From JAHZKN01 sp965250205 (GTDB lineage: Bacteria; Pseudomonadota; Alphaproteobacteria; Rhizobiales; Hyphomicrobiaceae), in assembly GCA_965250205.1 (NCBI GenBank), contig CBDFNK010000013.1, positions 13,081-77,080 of the forward strand: a DNA stretch of 64,000 bases, written 5' to 3'. The notes under the pieces are model-generated. The model made no database searches, was not told where the DNA came from, and was given only the letters and a program-made list of their open reading frames with translations. A program made the translations under genes and the position numbers. Of the stretch, positions 35,319 to 48,966 are shown in pieces; position 1 is the stretch's first letter; every line of letters starts with the position of its first letter.

Positions 35319-36386
35319 TTAGTTGCCTTGTTTTTCAAGACGCTTGGCGAGATCATCCAATACGCCTTGAACCTTGTCTTGTTGTTCGGCTTGGTCATCA
35401 ACCCATTGGCGCACAATCTGTTGCTCCTGGCGCATCTGGTTCACCAGTTGGTTGACCCCATCTGCAAGTTCGCGCACGGGTTCACCGGCATTGGTGGCGG
35501 CCATCTCACCTTCACTTTCACCCCCAGGAATGACTGAGCGCCCTGCAAGACGCGCTGATAATTCTTCGACAGCGCGCTGCATTTCGAAGACGGATGAGGC
35601 CAGATGACGACTTGCAACTTCCGTTTCAGGGCTTGAGGAGCCTGGTGAAATGTCGGTAATGCCGGACAACCATTCTTCAAGTTCGTTGTAGAACCGGTTG
35701 TGGGCGTGTGAAGCCTGTAGCTCCAAAAAGCCGAGGATGAGAGAACCAGCAAGACCAAGCAGGGATGAAGAAAATGCTGTTCCCATGCCAGCCAAGGGTG
35801 CGGCCAATCCTGTTTTGAGTTCATCAAAGACGGCAACCGATTCGCCTGACGATGTATCAAGGGCAGCGATTGCACCGCCGACCGATTGAATGGTGGCAAG
35901 CAAGCCCCAAAACGTGCCGAGCAGACCAAGAAAGACCAACAGACCAACGAGGTAGCGTCCGGTGTCGCGCGCTTCATCAAGGCGCGAACCGATGCTGTCC
36001 ATGATCGAGCGCATGGAGCCGGTTGATAGGGACAACGATCCTGTGCGGTCACGCAGCATGCTGGCCATCGGCGCCAACAAGACGGGCTGATGGGAAATGG
36101 CAAGGCCTGGGTCGGAAATGCGGAATGCATTGACCCAACGAATTTCACGATAAAGCCGGACCACCTGTCGGAAGGAGTAGATGACGCCTAAGCAGAGCAC
36201 GCCAACAATCAAGCCATTGAGGCCGGGGTTAGTCATGAACGATGTGAACAGCTGGCGATGAAGGATCGAGACCAGGAATGCGACCAAGGTCAGGAAGATC
36301 AGCATCCGCACCAAAAACACCCCAGGAGGCGTCAAGGTTCGGTGCGTTCCTATATCGCTGTAATCGCTCTGTCGTTTTCGTGCCAT
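35319..36386 (-). CDS. MotA/TolQ/ExbB-type proton channel protein
   Basis: 355 residues from the ATG at 36386, which has GGAG 7 nt upstream; the frame upstream to 36458 reads as non-conserved leader. Hydrophobic pairs at about 25-85 and 145-220; GLLGTFWGLLATIQSVGGAI and LAAPLAGMGTAFSSSLLGLA are the MotA/TolQ/ExbB signature helices. The C-terminal third is a coiled coil (QLVNQMRQEQQIVRQWVDDQ). It pairs with the OmpA-like partner encoded downstream. The biological role in alphaproteobacteria is not settled. Confidence 0.8.
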   Translation of the reverse strand: MARKRQSDYSDIGTHRTLTPPGVFLVRMLIFLTLVAFLVSILHRQLFTSFMTNPGLNGLIVGVLCLGVIYSFRQVVRLYREIRWVNAFRISDPGLAISHQPVLLAPMASMLRDRTGSLSLSTGSMRSIMDSIGSRLDEARDTGRYLVGLLVFLGLLGTFWGLLATIQSVGGAIAALDTSSGESVAVFDELKTGLAAPLAGMGTAFSSSLLGLAGSLILGFLELQASHAHNRFYNELEEWLSGITDISPGSSSPETEVASRHLASSVFEMQRAVEELSARLAGRSVIPGGESEGEMAATNAGEPVRELADGVNQLVNQMRQEQQIVRQWVDDQAEQQDKVQGVLDDLAKRLEKQGN

Positions 36387-36568
36387 AGATGATCTCCGCC
36401 AGCGCACATGATCGATGAAGTGACCATAGCTGAACCCTATGCCAGCGCAAACTGGCAAGATCGTGCTGAGATGCTACCTTTTTGTGGCAACAGGGCCAGA
36501 AATTGGCGGAATGAGTTCAAGAAAAATGGGCGGTGCGGGTACTCAGAGCACGCTTGGGCCGGTCTAGT

Positions 36569-37456
36569 TTAGGATTTCGGTCGCCTCGTCAAACGGTCAA
36601 TCTCGCTTCTGAGCGCGCCCCTGAGATCGTTGCGTTCTAGGGCATAGGCAACATTAGCCGCTAGAAATCCGATTTTTGAGCCACAGTCATAAATATCACC
36701 GTCAAATGTGACGGCATGAAACGGTTGGCGTTCCATCAACGCAACCATGGCATCGGTCAATTGAATTTCACCACCCGCACCTGGTTCTTGCTCAGCCAGG
36801 ACTTCGAAAATTTCCGGCTCCAGAATATAGCGCCCCGTAATGTGCAGGTTAGAGGGTGCTGTGCCTTGCGGTGGCTTTTCAATCATGGCCGTGATGGGGC
36901 TGACGCCCTGACCCGCCTCTTCAACACCAACAATGCCATACAGGTGAGTCTGGTCTTCGGGCACAGGCGAGACAGCAATCAAATTGCCACCCGTTTTCTC
37001 GTGCGCGGCCATCATGGTTGCAAGGCACGGTGTCTTGGAGTGGTGCAGCATGTCAGGTAGAGCCAAGGCAAATGGCTCATTGCCAACCAATTCTCTGGCA
37101 CACCAAACAGCATGGCCGAGACCCAGTGGCATCTGCTGGCGGGTGAAGCTGGTATTGCCGGCTTCCGGTTGGTCGTTCGCGAGAGCCAACCGTTCTTTGT
37201 CTTTGCCGCGCTCTGCAAGCGTGCGTTCAAGCTCAAACTGGTAATCGAAGTGGTCTTCAATCGCGCCCTTGTTGCGCCCGGTCACAAACACGAAGTGTTC
37301 AATGCCTGCCGCTTTTGCCTCATCAACGACATGCTGGATTACCGGGCGATCGACCACGGTGAGCATCTCTTTGGGCACGGCCTTGGTGGCGGGCAAGAAA
37401 CGTGTGCCGAGGCCTGCCACGGGGAAGACGGCTTTGCGAATGCGTTGAGAGGCCAT
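36569..37456 (-). CDS. galU: UTP-glucose-1-phosphate uridylyltransferase
   Basis: 295 residues. Start at 37456 (TTGGAG 5 nt upstream); the protein opens with KAVFPVAGLGTRFLPATKAV, the nucleotide-binding loop of GalU. PKEMLTVVDRPVIQHVVDEA, LALPDMLHHS and GGEIQLTDAM follow in the usual order. It makes UDP-glucose for polysaccharides and feeds the divergently encoded GalE. The 197-bp gap to galE probably holds both promoters. Confidence 0.95.
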   Translation of the reverse strand: MASQRIRKAVFPVAGLGTRFLPATKAVPKEMLTVVDRPVIQHVVDEAKAAGIEHFVFVTGRNKGAIEDHFDYQFELERTLAERGKDKERLALANDQPEAGNTSFTRQQMPLGLGHAVWCARELVGNEPFALALPDMLHHSKTPCLATMMAAHEKTGGNLIAVSPVPEDQTHLYGIVGVEEAGQGVSPITAMIEKPPQGTAPSNLHITGRYILEPEIFEVLAEQEPGAGGEIQLTDAMVALMERQPFHAVTFDGDIYDCGSKIGFLAANVAYALERNDLRGALRSEIDRLTRRPKS

Positions 37457-37653
37457 GCTGGCTCCAAAATTTACTTCGACTGCACCATGTTCTGCATGTT
37501 CTGCCTGGTCGTTACAAGTTGGCAAGACATTTGAGCTAGGAGTGTTGTGTGCTGATAATTACCACGCGCTTGAAGCGTTAATAGTGTGTTAACGGCGCTA
37601 GGCAAAACTCAACAGACTCAAACTGTTCTGAAGTCGGAAAAAGCAGGTTAATT

Positions 37654-38646
37654 ATGACGATATTGGTGACTGGTGGTGCGGGTTATATTGGCAGCCATAT
37701 GGTCCTTAAGCTTCAGGATCAAGGCCAGGACGTTGTCGTATTGGACAATCTATCGACCGGTTTTCGAGAAGCGGTAAAGGCGCCGACCAAGCTTGTCGTC
37801 GGTGATATTGGCGATCAGGACCTGGTCGGGACCGTGATTAAAAAATACAACATTGATGCCATTGTGCACTTTGCCGGTTCGATTGTTGTGCCGGATTCGG
37901 TCGCCGACCCGCTCGGATATTATCAAAATAACACAGTCAACTCGCGTGCCTTAATGGAAGTAGCGGTGGCCTCTGGCGTTAAGAAATTTATTTTTTCTTC
38001 GACCGCTGCGGTTTACGGCAATCCCGAACAGGTGCCCGTCAGTGAAACCGCCCCATTGGCGCCGATGTCGCCCTACGGTACGTCAAAACTGATAACGGAG
38101 CTGATGCTCAAAGATGTCGCGCACGCGCATGATTTGCGCTACGTCGCCTTGCGTTATTTCAATGTTGCAGGCGCTGATCCTGAAGGCCGCTCGGGCCAAT
38201 CCACACCACGCGCCACACACTTGATCAAAGTCGCCTGTGAAGCTGCCACCGGTAAGCGCGGCCACATCGAGATCTACGGTAAAGACTATCCAACGGAAGA
38301 TGGCACCTGTGTGCGCGATTACATTCATGTTTCAGATCTGGTGCGTGCCCACACTGCTGCACTTGACTACCTGAACAAGGGTGGAAAGCCTGATGTCTTC
38401 AACTGCGGATATTCAAAGGGCTATTCAGTGGCCCAAGTCATTGCCGCTGTGAAGAAGGTGTCAGGCGTAGATTTCGAGGTGCGCATGGCGCAACGTCGGG
38501 CTGGCGATCCAGCTGCGATTGTTGCTGGCTCAGACAAAATTCGCGCAACGCTCGGTTGGCAGCCTCAACACGATAATCTTGAAGAGATCGTGTCCCACGC
38601 CCTGGCCTGGGAACAGGGTCTTGATGTGATGAAACAGGCCAGTTAA
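37654..38646 (+). CDS. galE: UDP-glucose 4-epimerase
   Basis: 330 residues, usual length. LVTGGAGYIGSHMVLKLQ (NAD binding), FSSTAAVYGNP (catalytic Ser/Thr), SPYGTSKL (YxxxK), RYFNVAGADPEG and CVRDYIHVSDL are all present. It interconverts UDP-glucose and UDP-galactose. GalE and GalU together supply hexose donors for the surface glycan made by the locus at the left of the window. Confidence 0.95.
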   Translation: MTILVTGGAGYIGSHMVLKLQDQGQDVVVLDNLSTGFREAVKAPTKLVVGDIGDQDLVGTVIKKYNIDAIVHFAGSIVVPDSVADPLGYYQNNTVNSRALMEVAVASGVKKFIFSSTAAVYGNPEQVPVSETAPLAPMSPYGTSKLITELMLKDVAHAHDLRYVALRYFNVAGADPEGRSGQSTPRATHLIKVACEAATGKRGHIEIYGKDYPTEDGTCVRDYIHVSDLVRAHTAALDYLNKGGKPDVFNCGYSKGYSVAQVIAAVKKVSGVDFEVRMAQRRAGDPAAIVAGSDKIRATLGWQPQHDNLEEIVSHALAWEQGLDVMKQAS

Positions 38647-38722
38647 GCCGCAACAGGCCCTCGCGTGTCCTATTGTTGCCTCGAATAGGCGAACACTCTA
38701 GAGCATTATGACATAGCGTCAT

Positions 38723-38740
38723 GTCATGTCATGACATGAC
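38723..38740. promoter_or_regulatory. 18-bp perfect palindrome before the transglycosylase gene
   Basis: GTCATGTCATGACATGAC is identical to its reverse complement and is flanked by further GTCAT/ATGAC units (38700-38745). It lies between galE and the transglycosylase gene, about 100 bp before the latter. It could be an operator or the remnant of an intergenic repeat. Confidence 0.5.
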
Positions 38741-38840
38741 GTCTGGGTCTGCGATCAGAAATCGCGGGCACAGCGTTGCGCTTGGTTCCAGCGGACCCAA
38801 TGTGCGCTCTACCGCCTAACCCTATTCAACGGGAGTGACC

Positions 38841-40148
38841 GTGACGCGACCCTCAATTTCGTCCCAAACCCTGCCCTGCCTTCGCTGTCGGTTTTTTGCG
38901 CGCATGGTGGTGATTTTTTTTGCAGCGCTTGGGTTGATGAGTGTGTGGTCTCAGGCACATGCTGAGCGACCCTCCTTCAAGGCGTGGCAGGCAAGCCTGT
39001 GGCCAGAAGCCGAAGCGCTTGGCATTTCTCGAAAAACATTCGACGATGCATTTCGCGGCCTGAAACCGAATTACAAATTGCCAGATCTCAAACGCCCTGG
39101 CCAAAAGGTAGCGTCAAGCAAAGGTCAGGCTGAATTTACCCGGCCACCGTCAGCCTATATCAATCGCGCGTATATTATGCGTCTTGCCAAAACCGGACGC
39201 CGCCTTGAACAAAAACATCGCGCCACGTTGGCGGCGATTGAAAAACAATACGGCGTTGACCGCTACTCACTGCTTGCGATTTGGGGTCGCGAAACCGCGT
39301 TTGGACAACATAAACTGCGCCATAATGCTATCCAAGTTCTTGCGACGCTGGCTTATGCCGGTCGCCGGCCTGAGCTGTTTCGCAAGGAGTTGTTAGCAGC
39401 GTTGCAACTTTTGGAACAAGGCGTGCCGCGCAGGAAAATGCGGTCCTCGTGGGCGGGTGCGATGGGACTGACGCAATTCATGCCGTCTGAATTTGCTAAC
39501 TTTGCCAAAGATTTTGATGGCGACGGCGATGCCAATGTTTTTTCCTCTGTTCCCGATGCGCTCGCTTCTGCGGCTGCACAGTTGTCGGGCAAGGGTTGGG
39601 TCAGAGGCCAGACGTGGGGCTATGAAGTCGCCGTGCCTGGGCGTGCAGATTGTGCCTTTGAAGGTCCGTTGCAAGAGCGCGCCATTGCCGACTGGATCAC
39701 GCTGGGCTTCAGCCGAGTTGGTGGACGCCGATGGCCGCCGCATATGATGGATAAAAACGCCTACCTGATGATGCCGGGCGGCGCTTACGGCCCGGCGTTT
39801 CTCGTCACCGAGAATTTCAAAGTCATTCGCCGCTACAACATGTCGGACCTTTATGCGGTTTTTGTCGGCCATCTGGCAGATCGGATTGCAGGCGGTGGAG
39901 ATTTTGTGACGCCGTGGACGAGTAATGCCAAGCAACGCTCTGAAGTGATAGCGGCCATTCAAGACAGGCTCAAAAAGGCCGGCTATGCGGTTTCAGTTGT
40001 GGATGGAAAAATTGGCTCCAACACCCGCCATATCGTGGGCCTCTATCAGCGACGGCACAATCACAAGGTTGATTGTTGGCCATCTGAAAAAGTGCTGACG
40101 CAGATGAAACAGCGCCCACCCCGCCCAGTGCAAGGGGCCACGCCTTAG
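38841..40148 (+). CDS. MltB-type lytic murein transglycosylase
   Basis: 435 residues from the GTG at 38841 (GGGAG 5 nt upstream; a GTG at 38835 overlaps that site). Signal sequence (MVVIFFAALGLMSVWSQAHA), then the SLT-family-3 fold: YSLLAIWGRETAFG with the catalytic Glu, RKMRSSWAGAMGLTQFMPSE, and DGDGDANVFSSVPDALASAA. The C-terminus is a peptidoglycan-binding domain (IQDRLKKAGYAVSVVDGKIG). It cleaves glycan strands in the periplasm to 1,6-anhydroMurNAc ends. Confidence 0.9.
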   Translation: MTRPSISSQTLPCLRCRFFARMVVIFFAALGLMSVWSQAHAERPSFKAWQASLWPEAEALGISRKTFDDAFRGLKPNYKLPDLKRPGQKVASSKGQAEFTRPPSAYINRAYIMRLAKTGRRLEQKHRATLAAIEKQYGVDRYSLLAIWGRETAFGQHKLRHNAIQVLATLAYAGRRPELFRKELLAALQLLEQGVPRRKMRSSWAGAMGLTQFMPSEFANFAKDFDGDGDANVFSSVPDALASAAAQLSGKGWVRGQTWGYEVAVPGRADCAFEGPLQERAIADWITLGFSRVGGRRWPPHMMDKNAYLMMPGGAYGPAFLVTENFKVIRRYNMSDLYAVFVGHLADRIAGGGDFVTPWTSNAKQRSEVIAAIQDRLKKAGYAVSVVDGKIGSNTRHIVGLYQRRHNHKVDCWPSEKVLTQMKQRPPRPVQGATP

Positions 40149-40205
40149 AGCCCGTTTTTTGGGCCCATCCTTAAATTGGTCAGATAATCCATATTTATTG
40201 GGTCT

Positions 40206-40307
40206 AGATCGTGCCGACATTTCATGGACGCACGAACACGATCTGGCTATTGGTTTGGAGCTAGTTCCGGGCGCAAAACCGCATACACTTTTCCTGAACA
40301 TGCTCTA
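40206..40307 (+). repeat. Hyphomicrobiales-type intergenic repeat, direct copy
   Basis: AGATCGTG (40206-40213) and CACGATCT (40237-40244) form a small stem, followed by TTCCGGGCGCAAAACCGC and ACACTTTTCCTGAACATGCT. The latter half is shared, in opposite orientation, with 41741-41808 on the other side of the DUF459 gene. Similar CCGG-AAAACCG-CACTTTTCCTG blocks are common between genes in Hyphomicrobiales. Confidence 0.6.
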
Positions 40308-40343
40308 TCGCCGGTTGTCAGGACAAAGCGTGCGGCGTATTGA

Positions 40344-41720
40344 ATGGCAATCGTGAAGCAAGGACGACGTGAACGGGTGCAAACCTCTCTCAGCATAACT
40401 TCTGGGCAACACGGCCTGATGCCGATCCGCCGGACCTCATGGTCAGCGCTGGTCAGTGTGCTTGTTGTCAACGCAATGCTCATAACGGCTTGCCTGGTCA
40501 CCTCCGTCTCGGCCTTGGCGCAATCGCGAGGTGCGAGCTATTTGTCGCCGTTTCCTGAGGGTGATGCCTATAATGTGATGGTGATCGGCGATGATTTTTC
40601 ATATGGCCTGCACCAGGGTCTCGCAGATGCATTTGGCGATACGCCGCGATTAAAGCTGCAACCGCGTCCGCTGCACTTTTCAGGTGTTCTACGCGTTAAC
40701 ATTTCCAACCAGGTGAAACGCCTTGAAGTCGCGCTGACAGAAAGCAAAATTTCGATTGTCGTTATGATGGTTGGCGCTAGAGATGCAGTCAGCATTCGCG
40801 ACAAAAAGGGAAAACGCTTTGGTGTCGCAACTGAGGTTTGGAACAAGGAATACGCCCGCCGCATTGATCAGTTGATGGCGTTATTCAAGAAAAAATCTAT
40901 CGCCGTTTATTGGTTGGGTATGCCGGTGACGTCTCGACTGCGCCGCAATGAAAGCTATCGCGCGATGAATGATATTTTGCGCGATCGCGCGTTTCGCAAC
41001 GGCCTCAAATTCATAGATGTGTATGCCGAATTTGGTGATGCACAGGAACGGTTCAGTGCCTATGGGCCCGATCTGGAAGGTGAGACCCGACTTCTGCGCG
41101 ACCGCGACGGGATCTTTTTTACTGATACGGGTAATCGCAAGTTGGCACATTTTGTAGAGCGCAAAATACGCCGCGACTTGAAGCAGGCGCAACAGGACAG
41201 GCAAATACCGCTTGCGGGAAGCGTAAGCGAACAAGCCCGCATTCATGCTGGCCGCGCCACCACACGTTATGAGGATGACAACACTCAAAGGGTTGGTTCT
41301 GCTTTAAGTGATGAGCAAGATGTGTTGGCCGCTCGCGCAACGCCAGCACTAGGTGAGCAAAAAGCAGACCATGGCAAGATCAGCATGCGGTTGCGCAACG
41401 CGAGCGGCCAGGAAGAAGAGGTCATTTTAGATATTTTACGGCCAACCATTTCTTCGTCGGTGATTTCGTTAATCACACGCAAAGCGACGCCCAACAAGCG
41501 CGCCGAGGTTGGCGACACGCTGATCGACAACATTCCCTATGGCATTACGGTGATGAGTTCGATTACACCATCATCGGCGGCGCCGGGCGGGCGCAGGCGT
41601 GTTCTGTCGCCGACGCAGTCTCCGTTTTTCCGCGTGATGGTCAAAGGTGAAGCCCTCGCCCCTGTTGTCGGTCGCGTTGATGACTTTAGCTGGCCAAAGC
41701 AAGGTGCGGCGGCAAATTAG
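40344..41720 (+). CDS. DUF459 family, SGNH-like exported protein
   Basis: 458 residues. An N-terminal membrane/signal segment (VSVLVVNAMLITACLVTSVS) precedes the SGNH-like core: VMVIGDDFSYGLHQGLADAF in block I, VVMMVGARDAVSI in block III, and RDGIFFTDTGNRKLAHFVE in block V. The nucleophile Ser of GDS is Asp and the His of DxxH is Phe, so ordinary esterase chemistry is unlikely; other DUF459 proteins I recall share this loss. The last 120 residues are low in pattern. The role is unknown; the gene is flanked by inverted repeats. Confidence 0.75.
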   Translation: MAIVKQGRRERVQTSLSITSGQHGLMPIRRTSWSALVSVLVVNAMLITACLVTSVSALAQSRGASYLSPFPEGDAYNVMVIGDDFSYGLHQGLADAFGDTPRLKLQPRPLHFSGVLRVNISNQVKRLEVALTESKISIVVMMVGARDAVSIRDKKGKRFGVATEVWNKEYARRIDQLMALFKKKSIAVYWLGMPVTSRLRRNESYRAMNDILRDRAFRNGLKFIDVYAEFGDAQERFSAYGPDLEGETRLLRDRDGIFFTDTGNRKLAHFVERKIRRDLKQAQQDRQIPLAGSVSEQARIHAGRATTRYEDDNTQRVGSALSDEQDVLAARATPALGEQKADHGKISMRLRNASGQEEEVILDILRPTISSSVISLITRKATPNKRAEVGDTLIDNIPYGITVMSSITPSSAAPGGRRRVLSPTQSPFFRVMVKGEALAPVVGRVDDFSWPKQGAAAN

Positions 41721-41740
41721 CGCCGGATGTTTTTTATTAA

Positions 41741-41808
41741 ATCATGTTCGAGCACAAAAGTGCACGCGGTTTTGCGCCCGGAAATGACCTTAAACAAAAT
41801 GTTAGAGC
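41741..41808 (-). repeat. Hyphomicrobiales-type intergenic repeat, inverted copy
   Basis: Read from the minus strand it contains TTCCGGGCGCAAAACCGC, then CACTTTT and GAACATGAT, matching the copy at 40262-40307. Together the two copies bracket the DUF459 gene in opposite orientation. Confidence 0.6.
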
Positions 41809-41841
41809 ACACCCACTGTTTCAATCGAAGTTGAACGTGCG

Positions 41842-41984
41842 CTAGATCAACCTGCGAAAAGTTGGGTTCGACTTTGAGCAGATAAGTTGATCACCAGTCA
41901 TGGGATAGAGTCTTAGGATAGAGTCGTGAGATAGAGCGTCGCGCAAATAGCTTCAGCGTGCACAACAAAAGGCGCGGCGCTCTA
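41842..41984 (+). repeat. Dispersed intergenic repeat, copy 3 (hairpin element)
   Basis: Best full copy: CTAGATCAACCTGCGAAAAG, GTTGGGTTCGACTTTGAGCA, GATAAGTTGATCACCAGTCA, then a short tandem run of GATAGAGTC-like units, then the hairpin. Arms TAGAGCGTCGCGC (41932-41944) and GCGCGGCGCTCTA (41972-41984) pair over 13 bp with one G-U, a change that keeps pairing relative to copy 1. CTA at 41982-41984 in the right arm is the TAG stop codon of gltD. Confidence 0.85.
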
Positions 41985-43421
41985 GCGTGGCAGCGTTGTG
42001 GTTCCCATCAGGAACTTATCAATCGCATGTGCAGCCTGGCGTCCTTCGCGAATGGCCCAAACAACAAGACTTTGCCCACGTCTGATATCGCCTGCTACAA
42101 AGCGTGCGCCAGGGCCTGGCAATTTGTAATCCGTCTCGTTGGCATCAAGACCTTTGAAACGGCCGCGGGCGACAAGTTCAGTGCCCAGTTCGCCGACGAG
42201 ACCGTCTTCTGTTGGTCCCGAAAAGCCCATCGCAAGAAGAATGAGGTCAGCATTCAGGCTGCCTTCTGAACCGGCAATAGGTTGCAGTTTGTCATCAACG
42301 CGTGTGTAGAGCAGCTTTTTGACTTTACCATCTTCACCACCAAATCCGGTTGTTGAGATGGAATACTCAATCTGAGCGCCCTCAGCCTGACTGGTCGACA
42401 CGCGCAATTTCAACGGCCAATTCGGCCAGCTCAGTGCTTTGTTTTCTTTTTCAGGTGGCTCTGGCATGATTTCCAATTGGGTGACGGATTTTGCACCTTG
42501 TCTAAACGAGGTGCCGATACAGTCAGACCCGGTATCGCCGCCGCCTATAACGATGACGTCTTTGCCTTTGGCTGTTGTCTGCGTGAGGTTGTCTTTAAGC
42601 GCTTCACCTGCAACACGGCGGTTCTGCTGGGGTAGGAAGTCCATGGCAAAGTGAATGCCATCAAGCTCACGTCCGGGCGCGTTTGCAAAAAAGTCAAAAG
42701 GCTTTTCAGAGCCAATGGCGACCAATACGGCATCGTGGTTGTCTTCCAACGACTTCATAGTGACGTCTTTGCCAACCTCAACATTGCAATGGAAGGTTAC
42801 GCCTTCTGCTTGCATCTGTTTGACCCGTTTAGCGATAACCGATTTTTCCATTTTGAAATCTGGAATGCCATAGACCAACAAGCCACCGGGGCGACCATGT
42901 TTGTCATAGACATGAACTTCGTGGCCCGCGCGCGCCAGTTGCTGCGCACCAGCCAGACCAGCCGGGCCTGAGCCGATGACGGCAATGGTTTTTCCGGTTT
43001 TTGTTTCAGCAGGCTTTGGTACGACCCAACCGCTTTCTAGGGCACGATCTGCAATGGCGCACTCGATGGTTTTGATGGTCACTGGCACATCGTCAATGTT
43101 GAGTGTGCAGGCCGCTTCGCACGGTGCAGGGCAAATGCGCCCCGTGATTTCAGGGAAGTTATTGGTTGAGTGCAGGTTGTAGGCGGCCTGTTGCCAATCG
43201 CCGTGATAGACGAGGTCATTCCAGTCCGGGATCTGGTTATTGATCGGGCAGCCTGTGTGGCAGTAGGGAATGCCGCAATCCATGCAACGGGAGGCTTGTG
43301 CTTTGGTGCCATCTTCGCCCAACGGGACGATAAACTCATTCCAATGTTTGACGCGCTCTTCGACAGGCTTATAGCCACGATCCTTGCGGTCCAGTTCTAG
43401 AAAGCCTGTTGGTTTTCCCAT
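41982..43421 (-). CDS. gltD: Glutamate synthase (NADPH) small subunit
   Basis: 479 residues. N-terminal Fe-S region with CMDCGIPYCHTGCPINNQIP and ICPAPCEAAC; FAD site VIGSGPAGLAGAQQLARAGH; NADPH site VIVIGGGDTGSDCIGTSFRQ. It passes electrons from NADPH to GltB for reductive transfer of glutamine amide nitrogen to 2-oxoglutarate. It lies 59 bp downstream of gltB on the same strand. Its stop codon is inside repeat copy 3, so the very C-terminus (MGTTTLPR) may have been altered by the element. Confidence 0.95.
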   Translation of the reverse strand: MGKPTGFLELDRKDRGYKPVEERVKHWNEFIVPLGEDGTKAQASRCMDCGIPYCHTGCPINNQIPDWNDLVYHGDWQQAAYNLHSTNNFPEITGRICPAPCEAACTLNIDDVPVTIKTIECAIADRALESGWVVPKPAETKTGKTIAVIGSGPAGLAGAQQLARAGHEVHVYDKHGRPGGLLVYGIPDFKMEKSVIAKRVKQMQAEGVTFHCNVEVGKDVTMKSLEDNHDAVLVAIGSEKPFDFFANAPGRELDGIHFAMDFLPQQNRRVAGEALKDNLTQTTAKGKDVIVIGGGDTGSDCIGTSFRQGAKSVTQLEIMPEPPEKENKALSWPNWPLKLRVSTSQAEGAQIEYSISTTGFGGEDGKVKKLLYTRVDDKLQPIAGSEGSLNADLILLAMGFSGPTEDGLVGELGTELVARGRFKGLDANETDYKLPGPGARFVAGDIRRGQSLVVWAIREGRQAAHAIDKFLMGTTTLPR

Positions 43422-43480
43422 GTTTAGTCTCGTTCTTATCTGTTGCAGCGCCTTGGCCTGCGCATGTCTGTTGCGTTTGT

Positions 43481-48184
<4,704 letters not shown>

Positions 48185-48659
48185 ATCGTTCGGACCTCGG
48201 TAGCCCCACGTGGGGCGCGTGTTCGGCGTTGAGCGTAGATGCGTGGTGGAGCGGTTTGTGCCTACAGAAATCTGCAAGCAGGCAGACCACCTTCGTTTGT
48301 CTGCATGACCGGTGTTTGGTCACTGTCAGGCATGCCAGCACCTGACGACAGCCTGCACAGTGACAGACCCCTTGCGCCTCGTCAGGACCGGCGTTTGTTT
48401 GGCACAAAATCCGTGCACACAACCCGCTCGATCCGAACCCCGAGGCACCACTTTATGACCAAATCCACGCGCTGCGGACCGGTCGCAAATAACCGCGCCT
48501 TTGGTGGGGCTTCAAAGCACTTCCCCAAAACGGCGCGGCAATAAAGGTCAGTATTCCTGTCCTTTTGCTGGAATGTGGCAGATTTTCTCATCCGAGACAA
48601 GGGGTGTGGGGGACGTGAAAGTGGTGATGAACGGGTCTTAGGGGTGGCGCGCGGATCGG
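48185..48659. other. gltB upstream region
   Basis: No supported gene. The first 100 bp or so should carry the gltB promoter and leader. The frames here are shadows or chance openings in GC-rich DNA. No clear NtrC or Nac site was found by eye. Confidence 0.4.
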
Positions 48660-48966
48660 GCGGGGTCGAAGCGCTGCCTGAGTGCACCGGGCGCAAACCC
48701 AATCGCGCCAACCGTATTGATGATGCGGTCGAACAGGCCGTCATCTGCTCGGCCACAGACTTTCCCGCTTATGGCCTGGCCCGCACCTGGCCCGCACCTG
48801 GCCCGCACCTGGAACGAATTACGAAAGCAGGGGGTTTTGGTCTCGGTCAGCGGTGTGCGATGGGTCTGGCTGAGACACGATCTGGTAAACTTTAAAACCC
48901 GCCTGAAAGCCCTTGAAGCTAAAGTGGCGAACGAAGGTGGCGTGCTGAAGGAGAAAGACTTGAGCT
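48660..48966 (+). pseudogene. IS481-type transposase remnant with frameshift
   Basis: Two frames give one protein: EALPECTGRKPNRANRIDDA, VEQAVICSATDFPAYGLART in the first, then WNELRKQGVLVSVSGVRWVW, LRHDLVNFKTRLKALEAKVA in the second. This is the N-terminal helix-turn-helix part of an IS481-like transposase (compare NELRKRGVFISPAGVRCVWL in relatives). The break falls at three tandem copies of CCCGCACCTGG; with a single copy the frame is continuous. The catalytic part is missing and the frame stops after KEKDLS. Confidence 0.7.
48780..48812 (+). repeat. 11-bp tandem triplication (CCCGCACCTGG x3)
   Basis: Units at 48780-48790, 48791-48801 and 48802-48812 are identical. The two extra units add 22 bp and shift the reading frame of the transposase remnant. 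Confidence 0.9.

Noticed and set aside
35441..36148. 235-codon minus-strand frame within the MotA/TolQ-like gene
   Set aside because: Another frame of a clearly coding region; composition is Pro/Ser/Cys-rich and patternless.
34242..36386. Zorya-type anti-phage system (ZorA/ZorB-like proteins)
   Set aside because: The pair resembles MotA/MotB-like ZorAB, but no ZorC, ZorD or ZorE helicase/nuclease gene is adjacent, and the neighbours are galU, galE and wall enzymes.
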